Assembly: GCA_036010905.1 (NCBI GenBank)
Contig: DASCMH010000009.1
Span: 62,001 to 126,000, forward strand
DNA: 64,000 nucleotides
Direction of reading: 5' to 3'
From: SMWD01 sp002729875
Lineage (GTDB): Bacteria; Pseudomonadota; Gammaproteobacteria; Steroidobacterales; GCA-2729495
The notes beneath the pieces were generated by a model. It was given only the letters and a program-made list of their open reading frames with translations, was not told where the DNA came from and ran no database searches. The first letter of the stretch is position 1; every line of letters starts with the position of its first letter. Below, piece after piece: positions 8,471 through 17,386 of the stretch. Both the position numbers and the translations under genes were made by a program.

Positions 8471-10026
8471 ACAGCGCGACTGAAGTCATCATCGTCGGCG
8501 CCGGTGCAGCGGGCAGCGTGTATGCAGCAATCCTCGCTGAGGCCGGCCGGTCCGTAACCGTGCTTGATGGAGGTCCGCCATGGCAGTTAACCGACCTCTA
8601 TAGCTCCCAGTCATGGGCACGGCGTCTGAAATGGGCGGAGCCGCATGCCGAGGAGCACGCCGGTGACAGCCTCTGGTTCAACTTCAATGCGGGCCGCGGC
8701 TATGGCGGCGCAGCTCTGCATCATTTCGGCGTCTGGCCGCGTTATCACGAGGCAGACTTCAAAGAGTCCACGCTCTATGGCAGGGGGCTTGACTGGCCGC
8801 TCGAATACCAGGATCTGCGACCCTATTACGACCGGGTGCAGGCGGATATCGGCATTGCCGGCGATGCCGAAGCGGAAATCTGGCGCCCCGACGGTGACCC
8901 GTATCCGTTGCCACCGGTGCCGCGCTTTGCGCAGGGTGATATCCTGCAAAAAGGCTTTGAGTTGCGGGATATGCACACTGCACCCGTGCCGATGGCCGTC
9001 CTGACACGACCCTACAAGGGGCGCAACGCCTGTCTCTGGGATGGCTGGTGCGAAGCCGGTTGTCCAATCGGTGCGTTGGGCAATCCACATGTTGAATATA
9101 TTCCTCGAGCGCTACAGGCGGGCGCTGTGCTGCAACCGTATAGCCGGGTAACACGGGTTCTGATGGACAAGCGCGGACGGCGAGCCACCGGTGTCGAATA
9201 TTTCGACCAGCAGGGTGAACGGCATACACTCCATGCGGAGTTTGTCGTACTGGCGGCGTTTGGTATCGAGAATTGTCGGATTCTGTTCAACTCAGCATCG
9301 GCGCCGCATCCGGATGGCCTCGCAAATTCCAGCGGGCTCGTCGGTGCCTATGTCATGTCACATACATCGGCCAATCTGTTCGGTATGTTCGATGCCGACA
9401 CCCAGAATCACATGGGCCTGAATGGCGGCCAGATTATCAACCAGGACCGCTTCGGCAAAACCCGCAAGAACGGCCCGTTCGGCAGCCGCCAGTTCATCGC
9501 CGGCCTGGCCGTCAAACCGAATGACCTGCTGGGTATCGCGATGACCCGGGCAGACCTGTTCGGGTCGAAGCTGGACGACTTCATGCATCGCGCCGCCCGA
9601 AACCTGACCAATATGGTCACGATTAGCGAGGATCAACCGCTGCGCAGTAATCGAGTGGAACTCTCGGGCAACAAGGACGCACACGGATTTTCACTGGCGC
9701 GCATTGTGTACCAGACCAGCCCGGATGCCAAGGCATTGTGGCGCGATGGTGTCGCGGAAGGCAAGGAGATCCTGGCCGCTGCAGGAGCTAAGGAAATCTG
9801 GAACAGCCCTCAGGGTGCTCAGCACATCATGGGCGGCACGATCATGGGCAAACGATCCGATGAATCGGTGACCAATAAATATTCGCAAACCCACGATATC
9901 GACAACCTGTTCATCGGCGGTGCCGGCGTATTCCCGACCTCATCTGCCGCCAATCCTACCTTTACGTTACACGCAACATCGATGATGAGCGCCGCATATC
10001 TGCGGGATAATTTTGACTCACTATGA
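8467..10026 (+). CDS. GMC-family FAD oxidoreductase
   Basis: Flavoprotein dehydrogenase of 519 residues. The N-terminal FAD-binding Rossmann motif is VIIVGAGAAGSVYA. A cysteine-containing segment NACLWDGWCEAGCPIGA resembles the gluconate-dehydrogenase large subunit. The C-terminal GMC domain contains the active-site histidine region QHIMGGTIMG and the terminal FAD segment NLFIGGAGVFPTSSAANPT. It has no signal peptide and is coupled by ATGA to the Tat-bearing small subunit, so the pair is probably exported together. The substrate is an alcohol or polyol that cannot be named from sequence. A terminator follows. Confidence 0.88.
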   Translation: MNSATEVIIVGAGAAGSVYAAILAEAGRSVTVLDGGPPWQLTDLYSSQSWARRLKWAEPHAEEHAGDSLWFNFNAGRGYGGAALHHFGVWPRYHEADFKESTLYGRGLDWPLEYQDLRPYYDRVQADIGIAGDAEAEIWRPDGDPYPLPPVPRFAQGDILQKGFELRDMHTAPVPMAVLTRPYKGRNACLWDGWCEAGCPIGALGNPHVEYIPRALQAGAVLQPYSRVTRVLMDKRGRRATGVEYFDQQGERHTLHAEFVVLAAFGIENCRILFNSASAPHPDGLANSSGLVGAYVMSHTSANLFGMFDADTQNHMGLNGGQIINQDRFGKTRKNGPFGSRQFIAGLAVKPNDLLGIAMTRADLFGSKLDDFMHRAARNLTNMVTISEDQPLRSNRVELSGNKDAHGFSLARIVYQTSPDAKALWRDGVAEGKEILAAAGAKEIWNSPQGAQHIMGGTIMGKRSDESVTNKYSQTHDIDNLFIGGAGVFPTSSAANPTFTLHATSMMSAAYLRDNFDSL

Positions 10027-10042
10027 GTGACAACGGCACAAA

Positions 10043-10075
10043 AAAATGCCTCGCCAGTAAGTGACGAGGCATTTT
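10043..10075. terminator. Bidirectional rho-independent terminator
   Basis: Perfect 11-bp stem (10043-10053 with 10065-10075), loop of 11 bases, with an A-run on the left and TTTT on the right. It sits between the convergent GMC oxidoreductase and TonB-receptor genes and can serve both. Confidence 0.9.
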
Positions 10076-10107
10076 CTTCACTCTGGTTTATTGCCAGCGC
10101 AGTTTGT

Positions 10108-12585
10108 CTAGAAAGAGAACTTGACGTTCACTCCATACCAGCGCGGCGCACGATATGAAACTTCGTTACAACCACAGCCCGTGGCGATATTAAATCCCTG
10201 GATGCCAGCCCGTTCATCTGTAGCGTTATTAATCTTGAACCCGGTCTGCCAAAGACCGTCTGCGCTAGTCCAGCCCAAACCCAGATTCACCATCACATAG
10301 GAATCAAACTTGTCCGCATCGAAATTCCTCAGGTTATAGTAAAACTCGTCTGAAAAGCTGACATCACCCATGACATTCAACATACCCGTCCACATCGGCC
10401 ATTCATAACGCGCTATTGCTGTCACCTGGAATTCAGGAGCATAGGTTGGATCAACATCGCGCGTTTCATTGGAGCCGATGACGAGAGGAACATCCTTCAC
10501 GGTTGCATCAAACCAGCTAACGCTCAACAAACCATCAAACCCGTCAAACGGAGATGTCTGCAACTCCAGCTCTATTCCCACGTTGTCAGCATCTGCATTA
10601 ATCACAACACCGCCAATACCGGTAAACAGGAAGGCCTGATAATCACTGTAATCATAGTAGAAAACAGAGCCGTTCAGGCGAGTAGTGCCCTCAAACAGGG
10701 TGGCTTTAAAGCCACCTTCGAAGCTCAGCAATTCTTCCTCTTGGTAAGGTATGCCGTCATTTCCTTCGGCGAATAACAATGAAATATAAGAACCAAGCAA
10801 AGGTGCGTTGAAACTTCCGGCTTTGACACCCCGGTTCACACCCGCATAAAGCAGAAGATCATCGTTGGGCTTGTAATCGATTTGTAATTTACCCGCCCAC
10901 AAGTTATCCGATGAATCTGTAGTGATGGAAGTGCTGAGACCACCTGGAAGCGGTGGCAAAAATTTATCCCCAATGTGAATGGTGCGTGGATCCGTACTGG
11001 CAAAATACAACCCGGCATCCATGACAAAGTCTTTTTCTTCCTTCATCAACCGCAGTCCGCTGATCAGGGTAACCCGGTCACTGAGATCAAACTCATACTG
11101 ACCAAACACCGAGTAGGAATCAGTCTCCAGCGTGGCATCGGTGCCAACATCCTGCGCAGGACCGGCAACCCCGCCTTGCGATATTTTCAGGCCATTATCC
11201 GATTCCGTGTCGATATTAAGGTAATAAACCCCCAGTACCCAACGACTGTTATCGCCTTCACCGTTCAAACGTAGTTCCTGCGAAAAAGTCTGCGCGTCAA
11301 CGCCGGCATAATTGGCAAGATAGTTAGCGGGAGCCGAGTCCACGTCAATGAAAATCAATTTTTCATAGTCTTTATAATCCGAAACCGAAGTCAGCTTTAT
11401 CGAATCACTCAGGTCATATTCGACCTTCGCCGTCAAGCCCATGGTATCCATCTCACCGGAATCTGCAAAGGCAAAGTCTCCGGAAGTCTTGAAATCATCA
11501 CCGTCCGGATCAATATAGCCAAAGAAATCCGCACCAGGCGGGCGGCCGACGTCTATCAGACCGTCACCACCAAATAATCCCGTTGTATTATTGAAAAAAT
11601 CGTCGGTAACACCATTGTCGTCCTGGTCCGATCCACAGTCCGTGCCGTCGGCACAAATAGTTCGCCGGGTTTCTCCCGGCGTAACATCGACCGTATTGGT
11701 CAACTCACCACTGGCATTATAAATGCCGATGGTTGGCTTCGACTGATAGGGCCCGGTAGCGACATCTGTATTCACCATATTCGCCGAGAGCGTTACGCTC
11801 AATGCCTCGCTGGGTTCGAATAACAACGTGCCACGCAAGCCCAGGGTTTCATCGTCACCCATATCAGCACCGGCACCCACTCCGGGAGCCGCACCGGCTG
11901 CACTCAGCGGGTACAGATTATCAAGATAGCCATCCTGATCGTTGTACATGAAGGCAACCCGACCGGCGACGGTCTCGCTCAACGGACCACCCAACGCAGC
12001 TTCGATCCGGAATTGATTCGCATCAGCAGAGGTATCGAACGTCCCTAAAGTCAGATCCAGAAAACCTTCGGAACCTTCAAAAGTCGGCTTTCTGCTGACA
12101 AAATGAACCAGACCACCGGTTGCATTGCGCCCGTAAAGCGTCCCCTGGGGGCCTTTCAAAATTTCCACTCGATCAATATCAAACACCGCGAAGGATTGTC
12201 CCTGGGCAATAGCAATATATCCCTCATCAAGATAAACAGCATTCGGCGCTTCGATCACGTCATTAAAATCATTCTGGGTAACACCACGAATGGAGAACTG
12301 GGTATTCTGACCCGCAATGTTGCCGCTGATATGAACGCCTGGTGAGAATGCGGCAATATCAAAACTATCCTCTACACCCAGGGCTCTCATCTGATCACCG
12401 CTGAAAGCCGTGATCGCAATACCCACATCCTGAGCATCCTGTTCACGCTTCTGCGCAGTAATGGTCAATTCTTCCAGCACAGCTGCCTGCAGCGGTAACA
12501 AAACAGAAAAGGATACGGCTCCGGCTATGAGGCTCTTAAGGAGGCCAGGAATGAACTGTCTTGGTGCATGGCACATATTAAACAT
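10108..12585 (-). CDS. TonB-dependent outer-membrane receptor
   Basis: Ligand-gated outer-membrane transporter of 825 residues. A signal peptide (hydrophobic core LLKSLIAGAVSFSVLLPLQAA) is followed by a TonB box-like segment (LEELTITAQKRE), the plug domain (VEILKGPQGTLYGRNATGG) and a beta-barrel ending in YGVNVKFSF with the terminal phenylalanine expected for barrel assembly. The wording of the plug (ITAQKREQDAQDVGIAITAFSG) is that of the broad receptor group used for organic substrates in catabolic clusters, not a typical siderophore receptor. AAAGGGG lies 6 bases before the ATG. Its neighbours are a GMC dehydrogenase and a molybdenum hydroxylase, suggesting uptake of their substrate; this is inference. 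Confidence 0.93.
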   Translation of the reverse strand: MFNMCHAPRQFIPGLLKSLIAGAVSFSVLLPLQAAVLEELTITAQKREQDAQDVGIAITAFSGDQMRALGVEDSFDIAAFSPGVHISGNIAGQNTQFSIRGVTQNDFNDVIEAPNAVYLDEGYIAIAQGQSFAVFDIDRVEILKGPQGTLYGRNATGGLVHFVSRKPTFEGSEGFLDLTLGTFDTSADANQFRIEAALGGPLSETVAGRVAFMYNDQDGYLDNLYPLSAAGAAPGVGAGADMGDDETLGLRGTLLFEPSEALSVTLSANMVNTDVATGPYQSKPTIGIYNASGELTNTVDVTPGETRRTICADGTDCGSDQDDNGVTDDFFNNTTGLFGGDGLIDVGRPPGADFFGYIDPDGDDFKTSGDFAFADSGEMDTMGLTAKVEYDLSDSIKLTSVSDYKDYEKLIFIDVDSAPANYLANYAGVDAQTFSQELRLNGEGDNSRWVLGVYYLNIDTESDNGLKISQGGVAGPAQDVGTDATLETDSYSVFGQYEFDLSDRVTLISGLRLMKEEKDFVMDAGLYFASTDPRTIHIGDKFLPPLPGGLSTSITTDSSDNLWAGKLQIDYKPNDDLLLYAGVNRGVKAGSFNAPLLGSYISLLFAEGNDGIPYQEEELLSFEGGFKATLFEGTTRLNGSVFYYDYSDYQAFLFTGIGGVVINADADNVGIELELQTSPFDGFDGLLSVSWFDATVKDVPLVIGSNETRDVDPTYAPEFQVTAIARYEWPMWTGMLNVMGDVSFSDEFYYNLRNFDADKFDSYVMVNLGLGWTSADGLWQTGFKINNATDERAGIQGFNIATGCGCNEVSYRAPRWYGVNVKFSF

Positions 12586-12814
12586 ACTATTCCCCTTTGT
12601 GATCGAACGAACTTATTACAGTACGCAATACTCTCAACGTTACAATATATTTGGTAATACACAACATACTCTACGAGAAAAGAACTTGACTTAATACACG
12701 GATCTGCCGCCCCCTTTAGCTTCCGGGCAAACCGGGAACCGGAGTAATTAGCAAACCCGCCAGATGTTGTGTCGCCGCAACAATGATGACGTCGAAATTA
12801 TCCGCCAGACCGGA

Positions 12815-15238
12815 TTACTGGCGTGTCTCGACCTGCACCCCGGTCGACTCGTCGCTGTCCCGCAGAAGAGCAAATACCGAATTGGCCGAGTGATGGGACT
12901 CCCTGACGATAACCCCCTCGCCGTACAACGCATCCTGGATGGCGGCGGAGACCGTATGCAGCGGGGCACCGCCACCTTCGCCCATGCCCTTGGCGCCGTT
13001 ATAACTGAAAGGTGAAGGCGTCTGAATGCTCCCGTATTGGACATCGGGCATATTCATCGAGGTGATCGGACAATAGTCGCTGAACGATGAAGTCAGCAGA
13101 TTGCCGGTCTCATCGTATTGAAAAATTTCCATTATGGCCGCACCAATACCATGTGCCGTTGCTCCATGCACCTGGCCACCGACAATCTTGGGATTGATGA
13201 CGGTTCCGCAATCATCGACTGCAGCATAAGCAAGAATTTTTGGATGACCGAAAGCCCGATCGATTTCGATTACGGCAATATGCAATTGGGCTGCATAGGT
13301 CAGCGTGAGATTGCCGTATTTGCGCTCGGTATCCGGGACCGTGAACGGCGGCCGATAAACGTGACGAATATTAAGCGTTACATCGCCGAGTTCTCCGGCC
13401 AACACTGCGTTGTCATTATTGACGAGGTTGCCCATGTACCAGTAATTGACAGCCTGATCGGTACCTTTGACGCTGAGTTGCGGACCTTCGTCACCAATAC
13501 CGAATTCCAGGTCCTCTTCACTGGCTTCGAGTATGAAGGCTGCGAGGCGGCGCATCTCGGCTTTGAGCTTTTCGCAGGCGCCGTGGACGGCGGACAAACC
13601 GGTGACCGCGAACTGACTTGCGTAGCTGCCGGAATGACCCACGAAGGTATTCCACCCGGTATCGAATCCGCTGCGCACACGAACCAGGTCCGGACTGATG
13701 CCGAGTTCCTCGGCAACCACCTGTGAGGCCGTCGTTTCATGGCTTTGGCCCGACGGACCGGAGCCGAGGGTCACAATCACCGACCCCTGCAGATCGATTC
13801 TAATCGTGGCAACTTCGGAGTTGCCTGAAAACGGCAAATGCGGGTTCATGATCCGAGCCTGGCCGAAGTTGTTGGTGCCGGAATCCAGTGTCGTGCCGAT
13901 ACCGATGCCCAGCAACCGGCCCTCACCGCGTGCGTCAGCCTGTTTCTTTTTCCAGTCATCCCAGCCGATCAGTTCCTTGGCCTTTTCAAGCATCGCCGGA
14001 TAATTGCCGGAGTCATAAACACAACCGTTGGGTGTCGTATACGGAAACTCGGTAATGTAGTTCTTCAGGCGCATTTCATCGGCGGGGATATCGAGTTCAT
14101 GCGCACAGATATCAATAATTCGTTCCATGAACCACAGGTGCTGCATGCGCGAGTAACCGCGGTTTGGAACAGCGGGGCACTTGTTGGTGACCGCCTGGGA
14201 GAAATCAATCCGGAAATTCCGGACCCCATAAGTTGCCGGTAAAACCTGCGACCAGATGACACAACCCAGCGGCTCATATCGCGGATAGGCGCCGCAATCA
14301 TCGATGTGCCGCGATCTGACTGCCGTGATGACCCCATTCTTGTCGAGCGCCACTTCGGTATCCAGAAATGTTCGCTCATTACCGTGACCACTCGACAGCA
14401 GGTGCTCGGTGCGGGTTTCAACCCATTTAACCGACCGACCGCCGGTTTTACGCGATGCCAGGGCGGCGATCGCCATCTGCGTGTAATTGGAAATTTTGTT
14501 GCCGAAGCTGCCGCCGATATCATGGGTCTTGATATGCATCTGATCAACGCTGATGCCGAGCGCGGGGGCCAGCAGTTGCTGGGCAAACCCAACGAACGAG
14601 TTGTTACAAAAGAAATTCAGGTCGCCGTGGGGCAGCCATTCGGCAACCACTGCGTTGTTCTCCACCGGCGTACTGGCAAACCGGTGAAAATGCAGCCGAT
14701 CTATCGCGACGACGGTAGCAGCCTCAGCGAATGCTTTGTCGACTTCGCCATACTCATAAACGCCCTGCCAGGTCTGGTTCGTGCCTGCCGATTCGTGCAG
14801 GATATCTTTGTCCTCCAGTGCCTGTTCGGCCGTGACGACAGCATCGAGCATGTCGTAATCAACCTCAATCAGCGCGCCTCCATCGGCAGCCAGAGCCGGA
14901 GTTTCCGCAACCACCGCGGCGACCGGTTCGCCCTGAAAGATTGCCTTGCCCACCGCCAGTGGATAGTCGCGGATACTTGCCGCCGGTTCGGGACCGAGTT
15001 CCATGAATGACTCGGGCATCAAATCTTTGACTTCGGCGCCGGTTAGCGTACAAATGACGCCCGGCAACGCCTCTGCAGCGGCAACATCGATACTCAGTAT
15101 TTGTGCATGGGCATAGGGAGACCTGACCAGATGCAGGTGAAGCAGACCGTAGCTCTGCTTGTCATCGACAAACAAGCCGCGCCCCCTGATCAGCCGCTGG
15201 TCTTCTTTCCGCTCAGGTGATTTGCCTATCCAGCTCAT
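12815..15238 (-). CDS. Molybdenum hydroxylase large subunit (CoxL/XDH family, not CO dehydrogenase)
   Basis: Molybdopterin-binding large subunit of 807 residues, xanthine-dehydrogenase superfamily. It opens with SWIGKSPERKEDQRLIRGRG, the usual start of the a/b hammerhead domain; the ATG at 15238 was chosen over an upstream start for this reason. The catalytic glutamate lies in KGMGEGGGAPLHTV near the C-terminus. The active-site loop reads VPNRGYSR (bases about 14147-14170) where form I CO dehydrogenase has AYRCSFR and form II AYRGAGR, so the copper-binding cysteine is absent. It probably hydroxylates an organic or heterocyclic substrate. It is the last gene of a coxM-S-G-L operon, 34 bp after coxG. 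Confidence 0.9.
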   Translation of the reverse strand: MSWIGKSPERKEDQRLIRGRGLFVDDKQSYGLLHLHLVRSPYAHAQILSIDVAAAEALPGVICTLTGAEVKDLMPESFMELGPEPAASIRDYPLAVGKAIFQGEPVAAVVAETPALAADGGALIEVDYDMLDAVVTAEQALEDKDILHESAGTNQTWQGVYEYGEVDKAFAEAATVVAIDRLHFHRFASTPVENNAVVAEWLPHGDLNFFCNNSFVGFAQQLLAPALGISVDQMHIKTHDIGGSFGNKISNYTQMAIAALASRKTGGRSVKWVETRTEHLLSSGHGNERTFLDTEVALDKNGVITAVRSRHIDDCGAYPRYEPLGCVIWSQVLPATYGVRNFRIDFSQAVTNKCPAVPNRGYSRMQHLWFMERIIDICAHELDIPADEMRLKNYITEFPYTTPNGCVYDSGNYPAMLEKAKELIGWDDWKKKQADARGEGRLLGIGIGTTLDSGTNNFGQARIMNPHLPFSGNSEVATIRIDLQGSVIVTLGSGPSGQSHETTASQVVAEELGISPDLVRVRSGFDTGWNTFVGHSGSYASQFAVTGLSAVHGACEKLKAEMRRLAAFILEASEEDLEFGIGDEGPQLSVKGTDQAVNYWYMGNLVNNDNAVLAGELGDVTLNIRHVYRPPFTVPDTERKYGNLTLTYAAQLHIAVIEIDRAFGHPKILAYAAVDDCGTVINPKIVGGQVHGATAHGIGAAIMEIFQYDETGNLLTSSFSDYCPITSMNMPDVQYGSIQTPSPFSYNGAKGMGEGGGAPLHTVSAAIQDALYGEGVIVRESHHSANSVFALLRDSDESTGVQVETRQ

Positions 15239-15272
15239 AGTATTTTCCTTACATGCAACAACCGGCTGCGGT

Positions 15273-15746
15273 CTAGCCTGCGGCTTGCCCGCCCGGCCCC
15301 GGATCCAGCGCTTTTTGTAATGCATCGATGAGCCGCTTGATGTCCTTTTTTGCGATTGGCTTGATCAGCCCGCCCGCCAAGGCAACGAGTTTGCCGAACA
15401 TCTTGAGTTCACCGCTCCATTTGACCAGTGTGCCGCCATTGATTTCTTCGAGATCAAAACCTGCAATGAGGTTAAAGGCACTGCCCATCACCGAACCTTT
15501 CCCGCTGTAACGTGCTCGGGTGGGTGACTCACTTTCCTCGAGCACCAGGTTGATCGTGGCAATACCGCGGATCTTGCCAATGCCGATTTTGATTTTGACC
15601 GTCGCCGACTCGTCGTCTTCCATTTCCAGTGATTCGAACGTCGGCAAACACGGCGCAAATTTCTGCGTATCAGCCAGAAATGCGAATGTTTCCTCGCGGG
15701 AGCGAGTTATTTCAAACTCACCTTCAAATAGTATTGCCAAAATCAA
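15273..15746 (-). CDS. coxG: CoxG-like SRPBCC protein
   Basis: Protein of about 157 residues with the CoxG/SRPBCC fold: FEITRSREETFAFLADTQKFAPCLP, a central GKGSVMGSAFNLIAGF strand region, and a C-terminal amphipathic helix (KKDIKRLIDALQKAL). CoxG helps attach CO dehydrogenase to the membrane in Oligotropha, and homologues travel with many CoxLSM-type enzymes. No ATG is available. TTG at 15746 or at 15740 can start the protein, and the AAGGA upstream fits the second slightly better. It lies between the small and large subunit genes, 25 bp after coxS. Confidence 0.85.
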   Translation of the reverse strand: MILAILFEGEFEITRSREETFAFLADTQKFAPCLPTFESLEMEDDESATVKIKIGIGKIRGIATINLVLEESESPTRARYSGKGSVMGSAFNLIAGFDLEEINGGTLVKWSGELKMFGKLVALAGGLIKPIAKKDIKRLIDALQKALDPGPGGQAAG

Positions 15747-15771
15747 CCGTCCTTATTTATTTATGCGGCAT

Positions 15772-16257
15772 TCACCCGGCCATCTCCCTGGCCGCGGCCT
15801 GAATGGATTTGATGATATTGTTGTAACCGGTACACCGGCAAAGGTTGCCGCTGATTCCCTTGCGAATCTCAGCCGGGCTGGGATCCGGTTTCTCCGCCAG
15901 TAACGCCATGGACGACATCAGCATGCCCGGTGTGCAGTAACCGCATTGCAGTCCATGGTTTTCGGAGAAAGCCTTTTGCAGCGGATGCAGTTCGCCATCC
16001 TGCTCGAGACCTTCCACAGTGAGTATCTCGCAACCGTCTGCCTGAACGGCCAATAGGGTGCAGGATTTGGTCGGTTTGTCATCAACCAGCACTGTACACG
16101 CACCGCAATAGGTCACATCACAGCCTACATGCGTACCGGTGAGCCCAAGTTCTTCCCTGATGAACTGCACCAGCAGCAGGCGTGGTTCAACCTTGCGCCG
16201 GTAACTCTGTCCATTAATCGTTATCCGGATTGATACTTTCTCAATGACTTCAGACAT
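15772..16257 (-). CDS. Molybdenum hydroxylase small [2Fe-2S] subunit
   Basis: Iron-sulfur subunit of 161 residues. The plant-type [2Fe-2S] site reads GCDVTYCGACTVLVDD and the second cluster site is QCGYCTPGM followed by GNLCRCTGY, the complete eight-cysteine pattern of the family. It relays electrons from the Mo site to the FAD subunit. The ATG at 16257 overlaps the stop of the medium-subunit gene by 8 bp, which indicates translational coupling; a longer in-frame form would run into that gene. No Tat signal is present, so the enzyme is cytoplasmic. Confidence 0.93.
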   Translation of the reverse strand: MSEVIEKVSIRITINGQSYRRKVEPRLLLVQFIREELGLTGTHVGCDVTYCGACTVLVDDKPTKSCTLLAVQADGCEILTVEGLEQDGELHPLQKAFSENHGLQCGYCTPGMLMSSMALLAEKPDPSPAEIRKGISGNLCRCTGYNNIIKSIQAAAREMAG

Positions 16258-17143
16258 ATTCGCGATGCACCCCGATTGTTTCTCCCTGGCAGCGGCGCAT
16301 GGCGATGTCCACGGCACGTTTGACCAGGCTATGTAGTACAGCCCGTTTGAAATCCTCTGCGCCACGCTGGTCGGGTACCGGTTCTGCGGCGGCAACGATA
16401 GCTTGTGCAGCTTTATCTATGTTGGCCTCGGTCAAGCGACTACCGCGCAGAATGTTCTCGGCCTCTTTGCTGGTAACGGTAGTCAGGCCAGCCGACCCCA
16501 GTGCGATGCGCACCTCGCTACAGATATCATCCTCCAGCGTAAGCTGTACAGCAACGGAGGCTGTCGGGTAGGCCGGCGCACAGCGCTTGAAACCACAATA
16601 GGCGCCAGCGCTGTTCTCGGGCGGCATCCTGAAGCGGATCCCGGTAATCAATTCGGCCGGCTGCAGAATAGTCGTATAGATATCTTCGACCAGTTCGGAT
16701 ACCGGAATGCTGCGCGTACCTTCCGGGCCGGTACAGGTGAGCACTGCGTCGAGCGTATGCAACAGCACCGGCCAGTCACAACTGGGATCAGCCGAACCCA
16801 GCGCACCGCCTATGGTTCCGCGACTGCGTATCTGGCCATCTGCAATTCCTGATCCGCAATCGTAAACGCTCGGTATTGCCGCGGCCACAGCTGATTTTGT
16901 GATCTCTGCATGGGTAGCCAGCGCTCCGATACACACTTCGTCACCTTCCAGCCTGATATCAGACAGACCGGGTATCCGGCTCAAATCAACCAGGTGCCGG
17001 GGCTCATCAAAGCGTAGTTTCATCCAGACCAGCAGGGTCTGCCCGCCGGCCAGGGCCCGTGCCGAATCACCCAGCTCAGCCAGGCGCGAAATTGCATCTT
17101 GCAGTGAATCGACCCGATGATAGTGAAACGGTGCTGGATACAT
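16250..17143 (-). CDS. Molybdenum hydroxylase medium FAD subunit
   Basis: FAD-binding subunit of 297 residues, CoxM family. It carries the two FAD pyrophosphate motifs of this family, AGGQTLL near residue 33 and RGTIGGALGSADPSCDWP near residue 108, and a C-terminal CO-dehydrogenase flavoprotein domain. It is the first gene of the leftward operon M-S-G-L; 243 bp separate it from the TonB-receptor gene behind it, which leaves room for its own promoter. It accepts electrons from the iron-sulfur subunit and passes them to an unidentified acceptor. Confidence 0.92.
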   Translation of the reverse strand: MYPAPFHYHRVDSLQDAISRLAELGDSARALAGGQTLLVWMKLRFDEPRHLVDLSRIPGLSDIRLEGDEVCIGALATHAEITKSAVAAAIPSVYDCGSGIADGQIRSRGTIGGALGSADPSCDWPVLLHTLDAVLTCTGPEGTRSIPVSELVEDIYTTILQPAELITGIRFRMPPENSAGAYCGFKRCAPAYPTASVAVQLTLEDDICSEVRIALGSAGLTTVTSKEAENILRGSRLTEANIDKAAQAIVAAAEPVPDQRGAEDFKRAVLHSLVKRAVDIAMRRCQGETIGVHREYV

Positions 17144-17343
17144 CTTGTGGCTCTCCAGTGATCAACTGCACAAACTAAAGCACTGCTGACATTTGAGCGT
17201 AGCACGAATCGCCGCAACGCGAAGGGCGAAACAAGCGACTGACTTGATGAATTGGTTCAACCGCAGGAAGTGCGCGCAGACTGGGTTGGCAGGTGCGCTA
17301 ATGGATAGCGGGGATGGATGTTCCGGCCCTTATGCAACGCGGA

Positions 17344-17369
17344 TGCCGGTGACAATTCCATCACCGGCA
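17344..17369 (-). terminator. Hairpin after the second TonB-receptor gene
   Basis: Perfect 9-bp stem TGCCGGTGA/TCACCGGCA with an 8-base loop, 17 bp beyond the stop codon of the leftward receptor gene. No U-run follows it in that direction, so it may be a rho-dependent or RNA-stabilising structure instead of a full intrinsic terminator. Confidence 0.45.
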
Positions 17370-17386
17370 CCCACATCTTCCGTTAC

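Noticed and set aside
13118..15010. Long plus-strand reading frames of about 200-230 codons
   Set aside because: They lie opposite the large-subunit gene, have no recognisable domain, and are shadows of its strong codon bias.
12815..17143. Aerobic CO dehydrogenase
   Set aside because: The genes coxM, coxS, coxL and coxG are present by family, but the large subunit lacks the cysteine of form I and the AYRGAGR loop of form II, so CO oxidation is not supported.
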